Shown: positions 20,597-29,703 of the stretch, piece after piece
How positions within the stretch are numbered: position 1 is the stretch's first letter
Layout of the letters: each line of letters starts with the position of its first letter
Assembly (NCBI RefSeq): GCF_028330965.1
Contig: NZ_JAQMUB010000032.1
Coordinates: forward strand, 124,001-188,000
DNA length: 64,000 nt
Direction of reading: 5' to 3'
From: Oscillatoria sp. CS-180
GTDB lineage: Bacteria; Cyanobacteriota; Cyanobacteriia; Phormidesmidales; Phormidesmidaceae
Made by a program: the position numbers and the translations under genes
Notes under the pieces: generated by a model
Database searches by the model: none
Told to the model about the DNA's origin: nothing
The model's input: only the letters and a program-made list of their open reading frames with translations

Positions 20597-21181
20597 CCTT
20601 AGCGGTTAGCGTTAGCTGAGGAAAAGTTGGGGAAAAGATACGATCGCGGCCTCGAAATTGCTGAAGCCGATATTCGCCATTCTCAAGGGTGTAAACCGAG
20701 ATGGCAGGTGTTTTTGGAGAGTCGATGTAGCGAGTTGCCCCCAAGGCCAGATAATGCCGATCCAATATTCCAGGATGTCTAGGGTTTCATACTCGGCGAG
20801 CTTATACAGATAGTCATCTCGCCAGTTAGTCGAACTGACCTCTACCGCTAATTGAATCGGGTCTTCTAAGGCGGCATAAGCCTTCGGTTCAGACATCCAA
20901 ACGGCTCTGTCAATCACACTCACGTCGGGAGTACGCCCCTGAATAAGACCGTCATCTCGTCGGGTTTTGACTGAGGCAAAACGCGAGATCTTATAGTTGA
21001 GGCGATCGCGCTTCACCTCATCACGAAACGCATCGTAGATAAAATCAGCGACGTCATCATGGGCTCGGGTTGCCATCAGTTGAACTCGCTCACCGTTGAC
21101 TAATTCATAGCGGTTGCCATCCTCTGGCGTTGTCTCCAGAAATTCAAGAAAGCTAAGCGGGGGAGCAATGGCTTGAGTCAT
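20565..21181 (-). pseudogene. Uma2-family (DUF820) nuclease gene with a frameshift
   Basis: The first ~142 codons (from ATG 21181) give a normal Uma2 protein: FLEFLETTPEDGNRYELVNG, GRTPDVSVIDRAVW, IQLAVEVSSTNWRDDYLYKL and ILEYWI. There the frame leaves the family sequence, and the expected C-terminus (YLALGATRYIDSPKT, then FRGRDRIFSPTFPQLTL) continues in another frame down to the stop at 20565. One missing base near 20755-20765 explains this. Uma2 proteins have a PD-(D/E)XK-like fold and occur in many copies in cyanobacteria; function unclear. A sequencing error is the alternative to real decay. Confidence 0.75.
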
Positions 21182-21267
21182 TGTGACGGATAGTTTCAGT
21201 TAGTTAATAGCAAAGGTATAGACGGTATTTAGCTTACAGACTACCCTGTGCAAAGAATAGTGCTGCG

Positions 21268-23487
21268 TCATGACAACGGTCCTTGCGAGTCAGCGGTATC
21301 TGTCGAAGAATGAGAAGCCTCAAGATGAGTATCTCGATGCTGATCAAGCACCCCATTCAAATAGCTTTGCATCTCTTCAGCCCCTGGATATCCAGGCAAA
21401 ACCTTTAACAGCATTTTTAAGTCATAAATAGCTTCACGAATTTTCAGAGAGGAAGGATCCTTTGAAATAGCTTCTTGATAAAAGTTTTGGGATTGCTCTA
21501 AATCTTTATTGATGAGGTGAAAAATGGCTAGACCAAAGATATTGTCTGTGTCTTCTGAATCCTTTTCATAATCTTCTTCTGCTAGTGCTATTACTTTAGC
21601 AATTGCGGCTTCAGCCTCATCAGATTTTTGCAGAGCTAGGTAAACAATAGCTTGTACACAATAAATGAGATCGTTGTTGAGACCAAGCTCTATGGCACGA
21701 TGACATTCCTCCAATGCTTTTTCGAATCTGTGCATCAGTAGGTAAGTAAAGCTACGCTGAGCAATCGCCCATTCGTATTCAGGATCAAGCTCAACGGCCC
21801 GGTCAAAATCAGCCAGTGCTTCCGAATAACGTTCTATCAACCGATATGTCTGTCCTCGTTTACTAATTACCCATTTGTCTTCAGGATCAAGCTGAATAGC
21901 CCAGTCAAAATCAGCCAGTGCTTCCGAATAACGTTCTATCAATCGATACGTGAAGCCCCGCTGAGCGATCGCCCAATCGTATTCAGGGGCAAGCTCAATA
22001 GCGTGGTCAAAATCAGCCAGTGCTTCTGAATAGCGCTCCATCAGTTGATATGTAAAGCCCCGCTGAGCGATCGCCCATTTGTATTCAGGATCGATCTGAA
22101 TAGCCCGGTCAAAATCAGTCAGTGCTTCTGAATAGCGCTCCATCAGTTGATATGTAAAGCCCCGCTGAGTGATCGCCCATTTGTATTCAGGATCGATCTG
22201 AATAGCCCGGTCAAAATCATCCAGTGCTTCTGAATAGTTCTTCATCAATCGATACGTAATGCCTCGACCAGCGAACGCCCAGGTATAGTCAGGCTTAATT
22301 TCAATAGCCTTATCTAGATCTGCCAATGCTTCTGAATAGCGCTTCATTGCTCCGTAGGCAGCACCGCGATTAGCGAGCGCGCGTGTGTAATTACGATCAA
22401 ATTCAACTGCATCCAGAAATACAGCTATCGTTTTACCGAAGCGTTTCACAATATGGCTGTTGGCTAATCTGTATTGTCCCAGGTCAAGCCTAGTTCTACG
22501 AGTGAGGTTAGCTAATGGTTTTCTATAGCGTTTTGTAAGCCGATAGGATGTACTCCAAAAAGCAATTGCTTTCTTGAAAAATGATTTTAGATAGGATCTA
22601 AACTGTCCTTCTTCAAAGCCTTCAAATTCAGCGATTGAGCGGTTGAATAGGTTAAGAGCATGGTCGTCGTGATCTTGCCGTAGTTCAATACGGCCTAAAC
22701 AGAAATAAATATTGGCTTTAGAAATCGATGTTAGTGATGAATCTTCCTCAATTGCCTCAGTTAACATGCTTTTGGCGATGTCAAGATTATCGCTTTTATA
22801 GAAACTAAAACCTAGCTGTGATTTCAAACTAGACTTAAGGTCTTGAGCGTCTTTATCTTCTGTCAAAACGCCAAAGTCATATTCCATCAGCAGACGCGGA
22901 ATAATATCTCGCTCGTCTTGTTGATAAAAGGCATTCTTTTTGGTGACTTTTTCTAACTGTGACTTAACACTCTCCGATAAACTCTTAAACCGAATCACCA
23001 CCATGCGCCAGGCCCAAAAATCAGGGGCGAATTTGGCGACGCGGTTCAAGGACTCGTCCGGCAGAAACATCAGAATGGGGTGGGGGACGCTTTCCGTGAA
23101 GCTGTTGCGGACCCAGTTCAGGTCTTGTAGGACGAGCGGGTAGTCGCCGACCATGCCGATGGAGGCTTCCAGTCCGGTCAGGAGCAGCACGAGTTTTTTA
23201 TTAGGGTCACGCTCAATCTTTGATAATTCTTTGACGAGTTCATCCCGCAGAAACCGGAGATTGGGATCGTCGAACTTGAGCTTAACAAACTGAATATCCT
23301 GACAGTCGGGATGCTTCTGGAGGGCTTTGACGATGGCAGCGCGGTCTTCGGGGAAGTTGGCGGAGACGAATCCTAAGGTGAATTTTTCTGCGGCGAAGTC
23401 TACAAATGTCACCAATTGACGAAAGGCATCGTCATTTGCCTGCAAAAACGCTTGGGTAGATGGGGATGCCGCAGAGTCAGGTGTCAT
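21268..23487 (-). CDS. TPR protein with N-terminal degenerate NTPase-like domain
   Basis: The 739-residue protein has an N-terminal ~210-residue part resembling a P-loop fold without a Walker A motif (LVLLLTGLEASIG at the Walker B place, then LPDESLNRVAKFAPDFWAW, a block I associate with cyanobacterial TPR-ATPase proteins). From about residue 365 it has eight 34-residue tetratricopeptide repeats, mostly of the form AIAQRGFTY-x5-RYSEALADFD. It begins inside the end of the upstream ATPase gene (11-base overlap), so the two products probably act together, with this one as partner-binding scaffold. Function not known; defence or signalling are guesses. Confidence 0.7.
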   Translation of the reverse strand: MTPDSAASPSTQAFLQANDDAFRQLVTFVDFAAEKFTLGFVSANFPEDRAAIVKALQKHPDCQDIQFVKLKFDDPNLRFLRDELVKELSKIERDPNKKLVLLLTGLEASIGMVGDYPLVLQDLNWVRNSFTESVPHPILMFLPDESLNRVAKFAPDFWAWRMVVIRFKSLSESVKSQLEKVTKKNAFYQQDERDIIPRLLMEYDFGVLTEDKDAQDLKSSLKSQLGFSFYKSDNLDIAKSMLTEAIEEDSSLTSISKANIYFCLGRIELRQDHDDHALNLFNRSIAEFEGFEEGQFRSYLKSFFKKAIAFWSTSYRLTKRYRKPLANLTRRTRLDLGQYRLANSHIVKRFGKTIAVFLDAVEFDRNYTRALANRGAAYGAMKRYSEALADLDKAIEIKPDYTWAFAGRGITYRLMKNYSEALDDFDRAIQIDPEYKWAITQRGFTYQLMERYSEALTDFDRAIQIDPEYKWAIAQRGFTYQLMERYSEALADFDHAIELAPEYDWAIAQRGFTYRLIERYSEALADFDWAIQLDPEDKWVISKRGQTYRLIERYSEALADFDRAVELDPEYEWAIAQRSFTYLLMHRFEKALEECHRAIELGLNNDLIYCVQAIVYLALQKSDEAEAAIAKVIALAEEDYEKDSEDTDNIFGLAIFHLINKDLEQSQNFYQEAISKDPSSLKIREAIYDLKMLLKVLPGYPGAEEMQSYLNGVLDQHRDTHLEASHSSTDTADSQGPLS
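22041..22244 (-). repeat. two near-identical 102-bp tandem units inside the TPR gene
   Basis: The 102-base units 22041-22142 and 22143-22244 are almost identical in DNA (each codes for three 34-codon steps out of phase by one unit with the next), and related units continue on both sides from about 21750. Near-identity in silent positions points to recent duplication of TPR units. Confidence 0.75.
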
Positions 23488-24826
23488 CGTTGTTGTGAGC
23501 TGCCGCTTCTTTGAAAGGAATGCTGTTCTTTACAACTGGATTCACGTAGTTCCAGCGCTTGCCGCCGCCTTCATATTCAAGGACTGACGTATTAAAAAGC
23601 ATTTTCTGCCCATCTTTATTTTGATCGATCCGTTTCGTTTTGCAGATCTCAGCCAGTAGGGAATAGTGATGGGAGGGGATGATGCGCTCGAAATTGATTT
23701 GCTCTTGCTGGATAGCATATTGCACATCGTCCGCCTCAATCTTTTGATGACCCCGCGTTGCCGCTGTTAGGCAGGCCATTGCCGTCATCTGCATCAGTTG
23801 ACGCACATGCCCACCACTCGCTGCCACGAGTTGAATAATTAAGTCATCATCTGAAAACACAGTTTTGTGCTCGATGCGCTGGGTGATTAGTTGGGCCAAC
23901 CGCTTGAGCGCGTTTAGCTCATACTTGGGATCTTGCTGACCAGCGGCATCGAACTGGTAAATGTTCACCATCGGCACCACGTTAGGAGAACCAAAAGTAT
24001 TGTTCAGATTTTTGTCTGAGTACACTACCGAAATCGGTACCGTATAAATCACTGTACATTTCAGCTCTTGAAGCTGTGTGGCGTAGTCGAAGTAGAGGCG
24101 ATCGCCCACAATCGGCGGCACCAAATCCAAGCTGTCAAAAATCACCAGATAGCCTTTTTCATAGCCGTGCTGCTGCACCCTCACAAAGGCATCTTCTAGC
24201 AGCAGATTCATGTCGCTTTTCAGACGACCAATATCCTGCTGCAAGGTTTCTCGAATCCGTTTCTTCTGAACGTTCGATCCCTTGAGCTGTGCGAGAAGCT
24301 TAGTCAGCAGCTTAGACAGAAAGGGGATCTCAACGCCTACTTCAGCGCTGGCGGTTAAGCTCACAGACTTTTCAACAGACTCTTCCGTCTCTTCTGTAAT
24401 CTCCAAAAACCACTTTTGGAAATTGGTCAGCAGCCGCTCATCGAAGGTGAGTCCCAGTTTGGCTAAGTCATCGGAGACCTGTTTGATGATGACTAGATAT
24501 AGGTCAGTGTAGTCCACGTCGCTGATGTCGGTTTCGCTATCGGTTTCCAGATAGATCACTCGATAGGTGGTTTGCCAACGCTTTTGTAAACGACGGAGTT
24601 CTGTACTTTTACCTGAGCCTCGGTGTCCGGTAAACAATACGCTACGGAATTGGCCGGGCGCTGCAAACTCCAATCGGGTGCTGACACTGCTGATGGCATC
24701 GCTGCTGCGAACCGCAGACAAATCAACGTAGTAACGCTGCAACGCTTCGTCTTTCAGCGGTCCGACGTCACAGAGTTGAAAAGCTTCCTTTAGCGTTTTG
24801 GCACGTCCTTCCGGTAAAGCAACCAT
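23477..24826 (-). CDS. AAA/STAND-like P-loop ATPase, partner of the TPR protein
   Basis: With the ATG at 24826 the protein has 449 residues. Walker A is TGHRGSGKSTELRRL (residues 66-80), Walker B LVIFDSLD (227-234); a helical segment with ASGGHVRQLMQMTAMA (sensor-2-like) and a terminal winged-helix-like part follow. The N-terminal block LKEAFQLCDVGPL and RYYVDLSAVRSS is shared with other cyanobacterial ATPases of this type as I recall them. The frame is open to an ATG at 24958, which would add 44 residues with a Cys/His pattern (CGLKH and CYSCRNPH) that could bind zinc; neither start has a good ribosome-binding site. It overlaps the TPR gene by 11 bases. Confidence 0.75.
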   Translation of the reverse strand: MVALPEGRAKTLKEAFQLCDVGPLKDEALQRYYVDLSAVRSSDAISSVSTRLEFAAPGQFRSVLFTGHRGSGKSTELRRLQKRWQTTYRVIYLETDSETDISDVDYTDLYLVIIKQVSDDLAKLGLTFDERLLTNFQKWFLEITEETEESVEKSVSLTASAEVGVEIPFLSKLLTKLLAQLKGSNVQKKRIRETLQQDIGRLKSDMNLLLEDAFVRVQQHGYEKGYLVIFDSLDLVPPIVGDRLYFDYATQLQELKCTVIYTVPISVVYSDKNLNNTFGSPNVVPMVNIYQFDAAGQQDPKYELNALKRLAQLITQRIEHKTVFSDDDLIIQLVAASGGHVRQLMQMTAMACLTAATRGHQKIEADDVQYAIQQEQINFERIIPSHHYSLLAEICKTKRIDQNKDGQKMLFNTSVLEYEGGGKRWNYVNPVVKNSIPFKEAAAHNNDDT

Positions 24827-25112
24827 AGAGAAAGGGGTGAACGGAATGTCAGGCGATCGCTCTGCGTCTGCCGTGATATGAGGGTTGCGGCAACTATAGC
24901 ATTGAGCAATCCTCTGTGAGGCAACTTGATGTTTCAGGCCACAGATCGGCAGTCTCATACTGGGGCGATCGCTTCTAATCCTACGGCCATGCGGTTTCTA
25001 TGGCTATGCGGTGCTTATTCTAGCTTCTGACTTCTAATTCCTGCTGTAGCAAGGCACAGCAACTAACAAAACCAATTATCGTGTGGGTACTGCTCGGTTT
25101 GGGGGTTCCGCG

Positions 25113-27977
25113 ATGATAGGGGTTAATCCTGCCTCTCAAGTTGTTGCTGCACTGATTCTGGGACTGCTGATTGCGTTGACTTGCCAACTGTTGTTGACGA
25201 ATTTGGGGCTAGCGGTTGGCATCACCATTTGGGGCGGGCAGTCTCAGCCCAATGAGGAGGACGCAGAGGGCAGTGAGGAGGACGATGCTTTATCCATCAG
25301 CCTCGGCACGCTTGGCTTTGCAGCAGGGTTTGGACTGTTGTTGACGGTTAATGGTGTGCTGTTCGTAGCCTGCTATGGAGCGGTCAAATTTTGTGCGCCG
25401 GCTACGGCTTTTTCTGGAGCGATGCTGGGGTTAGCGATCTGGTCGGCCTATCTATTGACAATGACGTGGATTAGTACCCGCGCCACTAATTCGCTGGTGG
25501 CATTTATTCTCAGCTCGGCGGTGACGGGATTGCGGCAGATTTTTGACGTGCTGGGTTCGGTGATGCAGACGGTGGTGGGCGATCGCAACACTGACGCACT
25601 GACTCCTGCCGCAGTGACTGGGCTAGTCCAGCAGGAAATGCAGTCAACCCTAGATCAGATTGATATTCCCGGTCTGATTGAAGAGTACATCGACGAGCAA
25701 ATGCCACCACAGTTTCAATGGGAGACGCTACAGTCTCAGCTGGAAAAGACGTTGCAGGACTCTGATTTAGCTAAGCCTGAGCGGCAGGGATTTCTGTCGC
25801 AGCTTGATCCGGGGGTATTAGTACAGCGGATTAGAGACGAGCTGGGCTTTACAGGGGACATTGCAGATGCGATCGCAGACCTATTCAAGCAAATTTGGCA
25901 GCAGTTCACAGAAGGTCGTCCTCGTCCCTTGCAACAGCTACAGGATCTCTTGTCTAGTGCTCCATTGACCGAACTAACTTCAACAAACATAGGTGAGCTG
26001 CTGAAGAGTGTTCAGCAAGAAATTGCGAATCCTTCAGAAGATAAAGAAGACAAAACTGAAAGCTCAGCGTCAACCGAAGAGACGCCTTCATCCCTACTGG
26101 AGCAGACATTCGATGAAAGCGCGATCGCTCGTCAGATAGGGGCAACTTTGCGACAGCGCATTGATTTAAGTGACCTGGATGTTGAAACCGTTTGGCAGCA
26201 AATTAGTCCACTGCTGCAAGACTGGTTGCCTGAGGTCACTTCGTTCGGCAGCAGTGAACGAGTGGTGCGAGACGATGTGAGCGAATACCTACAACAGTTA
26301 GCCCCCTGGCAGTTAAATGCTGAAGTCTTACAGCAGGAGTTCCAGGACGTTCTTATTGATCCAGAAGCTGCTACCGATCAAGTTTTGGCTCAGGTTCAGG
26401 CGTTGAAGCGAGATGACTTGATCGAGAGTTTGCAGCGACGAGGTGATCTTACAACCCATCGTGTTGAGGCGTTGGCGACTGAATTAGAAGAGTTGCGACA
26501 GTCGGCGATCGCTACTCTGACTTCAGCACATTCCTCAACGGCAAGTGATGCTGAGGGTGAAGCCATTCTGGAACCCACTCAGGAACAGGCTGACGCGATC
26601 GCGGAGATTCAGCAAAAGTTAGAAGATTATCTGCACTACACCAGCCTCAGCCAAATTTCTTCTGAGAGCCTGCATCAAAAAGTCCAGACCCTAGTCGAAG
26701 ACTCTCCTGTTGCCGCGAAGGATCTGCACCAGGTTAAACCTCAGCTTCCACTCGCTCCCCTGGTCGAGGTTCTTGACAGTCGTCAGGGCTTGGAATCAGA
26801 TCATCGAGAGCAGATCCTCCAGCAGGTACAGGCAGCATGGCAGCAATCAACGGATACCAGTGAGTCCATCAGCTCCGAAGTCGCGATCGCAATTGAAGGT
26901 GCGCTCTTGCTTGGCATCTCTCAGCTCATTGCCAACCCGATCAATGTTCAAGATTTGCTGCCCAAGCTCATGGAGCCATTGGAGCATGTTGTGAGTGAGC
27001 CAACTGACTTGCGGCGATCGCTCAATCAAATTGACTGGGCCGCCTTACACCAAAAGGCACAATCTCAATTGAATGCCTCAGACACCCAAATTGAACAGGC
27101 TATTTACCAGGTCCGTGTAGCCCTCATAGACTTTCTCAAACCACCCAAGCGATGGGCACTGCGACGGACGGCTGCAGCTCGGGGTTTTTGGGATAGCGTG
27201 ACGGAGTACTTCGCTCACAGTAGCCCTGACCAGCTTGAACCGGAAGCCGTTCGCCGCAATTTGGCGTGGTTATGGCAGCTATCCAACCCAGGACTCGATT
27301 CCGTGCACTCTTTGTCAGCAGACATAATTCAGGACGTCAGCCAAATTGACTGGAATGCTCTTAAACAAGTACTTTCACAGCGTAAAGACTTAGCTGTTGA
27401 GCAGGTTGAAGCTATTTGGCCCGTGGTAGAAGCTTTCCTTGAGGAACTGCTACATCAGGCAAACAGGGCACGTCAGCAGGCACAAGCGTCCCTCGAATCG
27501 TGGTTTGAAACGGTGAAAGTCCTTCTACAAGATTCCGAACAGCTGTCGTTTGATCCGAGACGGCTGAAAGCAGACGTGCGATCGCTCCTGAAAGACTCGT
27601 CCGGCTCCTTTGCTGCCTTAGTGAAACCGCTCAAAGTTCTGGAATCGGAGGGTTTCGCCTCTGCGATCGCTCAGATGAGTCAGGACGCTATGCATCAGCT
27701 GCTCAAAGCTCAGGGCGTGCCGGAACTCCTGCTAGCTCAGGCAGAGGGGATTCAAACCTGGATCTACGATCGCCTAATCGCGGTAGAGCAGGATATTCAA
27801 CAGCGTCAGACGGCCCTTAAGCAAGCTGCCCTGCAACAACTTAACGATGCCCGTAAAGCACTGGCGGCGGCGGCATGGTGGCTATTTGCGATCGCGCTCA
27901 CCTCAGCGATAACAGCAGCGGGAGCTGGAATTGTCGCTGCGATCGGCTTCACTGAAATTTTCATCAGACTGAATTGA
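25113..27977 (+). CDS. large membrane protein with long helical body (unknown family)
   Basis: I do not recognise this family. From the ATG at 25113 the protein has 954 residues (the frame is open to a GTG at 25083). An N-terminal helix (QVVAALILGLLIALTCQLLL), an acidic loop (NEEDAEGSEEDDA), two or three further membrane helices (to ~residue 130) and one C-terminal membrane segment (WWLFAIALTSAITAAGAGIV) flank about 750 residues of predicted helix. The body contains degenerate repeats with the theme L-x2-R-x-DL-x4-Q/R-VE-x-I (for example LKQVLSQRKDLAVEQVEAIW and LIESLQRRGDLTTHRVEAL). It is divergently transcribed from the ATPase/TPR pair across a short spacer. A tether or membrane-stress scaffold is a guess. 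Confidence 0.6.
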   Translation: MIGVNPASQVVAALILGLLIALTCQLLLTNLGLAVGITIWGGQSQPNEEDAEGSEEDDALSISLGTLGFAAGFGLLLTVNGVLFVACYGAVKFCAPATAFSGAMLGLAIWSAYLLTMTWISTRATNSLVAFILSSAVTGLRQIFDVLGSVMQTVVGDRNTDALTPAAVTGLVQQEMQSTLDQIDIPGLIEEYIDEQMPPQFQWETLQSQLEKTLQDSDLAKPERQGFLSQLDPGVLVQRIRDELGFTGDIADAIADLFKQIWQQFTEGRPRPLQQLQDLLSSAPLTELTSTNIGELLKSVQQEIANPSEDKEDKTESSASTEETPSSLLEQTFDESAIARQIGATLRQRIDLSDLDVETVWQQISPLLQDWLPEVTSFGSSERVVRDDVSEYLQQLAPWQLNAEVLQQEFQDVLIDPEAATDQVLAQVQALKRDDLIESLQRRGDLTTHRVEALATELEELRQSAIATLTSAHSSTASDAEGEAILEPTQEQADAIAEIQQKLEDYLHYTSLSQISSESLHQKVQTLVEDSPVAAKDLHQVKPQLPLAPLVEVLDSRQGLESDHREQILQQVQAAWQQSTDTSESISSEVAIAIEGALLLGISQLIANPINVQDLLPKLMEPLEHVVSEPTDLRRSLNQIDWAALHQKAQSQLNASDTQIEQAIYQVRVALIDFLKPPKRWALRRTAAARGFWDSVTEYFAHSSPDQLEPEAVRRNLAWLWQLSNPGLDSVHSLSADIIQDVSQIDWNALKQVLSQRKDLAVEQVEAIWPVVEAFLEELLHQANRARQQAQASLESWFETVKVLLQDSEQLSFDPRRLKADVRSLLKDSSGSFAALVKPLKVLESEGFASAIAQMSQDAMHQLLKAQGVPELLLAQAEGIQTWIYDRLIAVEQDIQQRQTALKQAALQQLNDARKALAAAAWWLFAIALTSAITAAGAGIVAAIGFTEIFIRLN

Positions 27978-28238
27978 TATAGCGGCATGCACTTGCATCA
28001 AGCACACCCTATTCCCTATGCCCTGCTCCCTTAAGATACTGAGATGTACTTGACCAAGCTGCACAGGGCTATATCTTCTGGCGATCGCCCGATGAACCCC
28101 TAACCATATCGTCCTCACTGGGGCTGTGCGCAGCTTTCAGCTCTGCCAGCCTATCGGAATCATGTATTCTTGAGGGGTGTGAATGGTCTATTCATATCTG
28201 GGTAAATAATTTGCTTATATGCTTAGCCAAAGGGGTCG

Positions 28239-29699
28239 ATGACGAAAACTATGACGCAAAAACGTCTATCTACTGGTGTTGCAGGATTAGACACCGTTCT
28301 CAGTGGAGGACTTATTCCGAATCAAGCTTATCTCATACGCGGGAAGACCGGCACTGGCAAGACGACTTCAGGGCTACATTTTTTGACTCAAACCAGCAGT
28401 GAAGAAACGGCATTGTTCATCACCTTGGGGGAAGCTGAAGCGAAGATTCGTCACAATGCCGAGAACTTAGGGTTTGATCTCACTAATATTCACTTCTTAG
28501 ACCTGGGTCCCTCTGCCGATTTTTTTGCCGCTGATAAATCCTACGACATTTTCTCACCGGCTGATGTCGAACGCGGATCAATTACCGAGCAAATCGTGCA
28601 GAGCGTTCAGACGCTTAAGCCTAAACGTGTCTTTATTGATTCGATTACGCAGTTTCGTTACCTAGCTAGGAACAGCTATCAGTTTCATCAGCAGATGCTT
28701 TCATTTATTCGCTATCTGATAGATGAGGGGGCCACCACGCTGCTAGGTTCTGAAATTGGGAATCTGACTCCAGATGACGATTTGCAATTTCTTAGTGATG
28801 GCATTATCACACTGCAAGCCTTAGATGATAGACGGACTATACAGGTCGACAAATTCCGGGGTTCTAGCTTTATTGAAGGGACCCATTCACTTCGGCTAGA
28901 CGACGACGGGATGTGTGTTTTTCCTCAACTAAAACCCGATAAGTTTCGCCGCAGTTTCGAACCCACTATCATTTCATCTGGTGTTCCGGCTCTGGATGAA
29001 CTGATGCATGGTGGACTTGAAAGAGGCACTATTACCATCATTACGGGACCAACAGGCGTCGGTAAAACCACCTTTGGTATCCAGTTCATGAAAGAGGCTG
29101 CGGGGCGGGGTGAACGCTCGGTGGTGTATACCTTTGAAGAGTCGGAAGCCAGTATCCTGCATCGCTGTGAGGCCATCAACATCCCTGTCAAAGCAATGGT
29201 GGAGCAGGGAACCCTTAACATTGACGCCGTTGAAGCATTAGCACTCACTCCTGAGGAGTTTGTTCAGGCTGTGAGACAGGAAGTAGAAAACCAAAACACT
29301 CGGATTGTCATGCTCGACAGCATTTCAGGCTATCGTCTGTCTATTCGCGGTGATAACTTGGTCAATCATATTCATGCCCTGTGTCGCTATTTACAAAACA
29401 TGGGTGTCACGACCCTATTGGTCAATGAAATTGAAGGTGTGACAGGAGACTTCAAAGTCACTGGTCAGGGCCTTAGCTATCTAGCTGATAACATTGTGTT
29501 TTTCCGCCATTTGGAGATTAGAGGGGAACTTCGCAAAGCGATCGGCGTACTGAAGAAACGACTGTCCAACTTTGAGCACACACTTCGAGAATTCGAAATC
29601 ACCCGCTACGGGATTAAAGTAGGCCCCCCCTTGTCCAATTTACGCAATATCCTAAGCGGGGTTCCAGAACAGATACCACCGTCTTCTCACTCTGAGTAG
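28239..29699 (+). CDS. KaiC-like double RecA ATPase (signalling paralogue, not core clock)
   Basis: The 486-residue protein has two KaiC domains. Domain 1: Walker A GKTGTGKTT (residues 35-43); the KaiC catalytic Glu pair is reduced to LGE-A-E. Domain 2: Walker A GPTGVGKTT (270-278) and an intact Glu pair in FEES (E300, E301). The segment matching the KaiC phosphorylation sites Ser431/Thr432 reads GLSYLADNI, so Ser is kept and Thr is Tyr. No kaiA or kaiB is nearby; instead a receiver and a histidine kinase follow directly, so it probably works with them as a signalling ATPase. AGGGG lies 4 bases before the ATG. Confidence 0.88.
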   Translation: MTKTMTQKRLSTGVAGLDTVLSGGLIPNQAYLIRGKTGTGKTTSGLHFLTQTSSEETALFITLGEAEAKIRHNAENLGFDLTNIHFLDLGPSADFFAADKSYDIFSPADVERGSITEQIVQSVQTLKPKRVFIDSITQFRYLARNSYQFHQQMLSFIRYLIDEGATTLLGSEIGNLTPDDDLQFLSDGIITLQALDDRRTIQVDKFRGSSFIEGTHSLRLDDDGMCVFPQLKPDKFRRSFEPTIISSGVPALDELMHGGLERGTITIITGPTGVGKTTFGIQFMKEAAGRGERSVVYTFEESEASILHRCEAINIPVKAMVEQGTLNIDAVEALALTPEEFVQAVRQEVENQNTRIVMLDSISGYRLSIRGDNLVNHIHALCRYLQNMGVTTLLVNEIEGVTGDFKVTGQGLSYLADNIVFFRHLEIRGELRKAIGVLKKRLSNFEHTLREFEITRYGIKVGPPLSNLRNILSGVPEQIPPSSHSE

Positions 29700-29703
29700 T
29701 GAT

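Noticed and set aside
21750-22260. Regularly spaced repeats that could suggest a CRISPR array
   Set aside because: The units are 102 bp, in frame and code for TPR motifs; there are no unique spacers.
28239-29699. Core circadian clock locus (kaiC)
   Set aside because: No kaiA or kaiB nearby, a Tyr at one phosphorylation site, incomplete Glu pair in domain 1 and a kinase operon context all point to a signalling paralogue.
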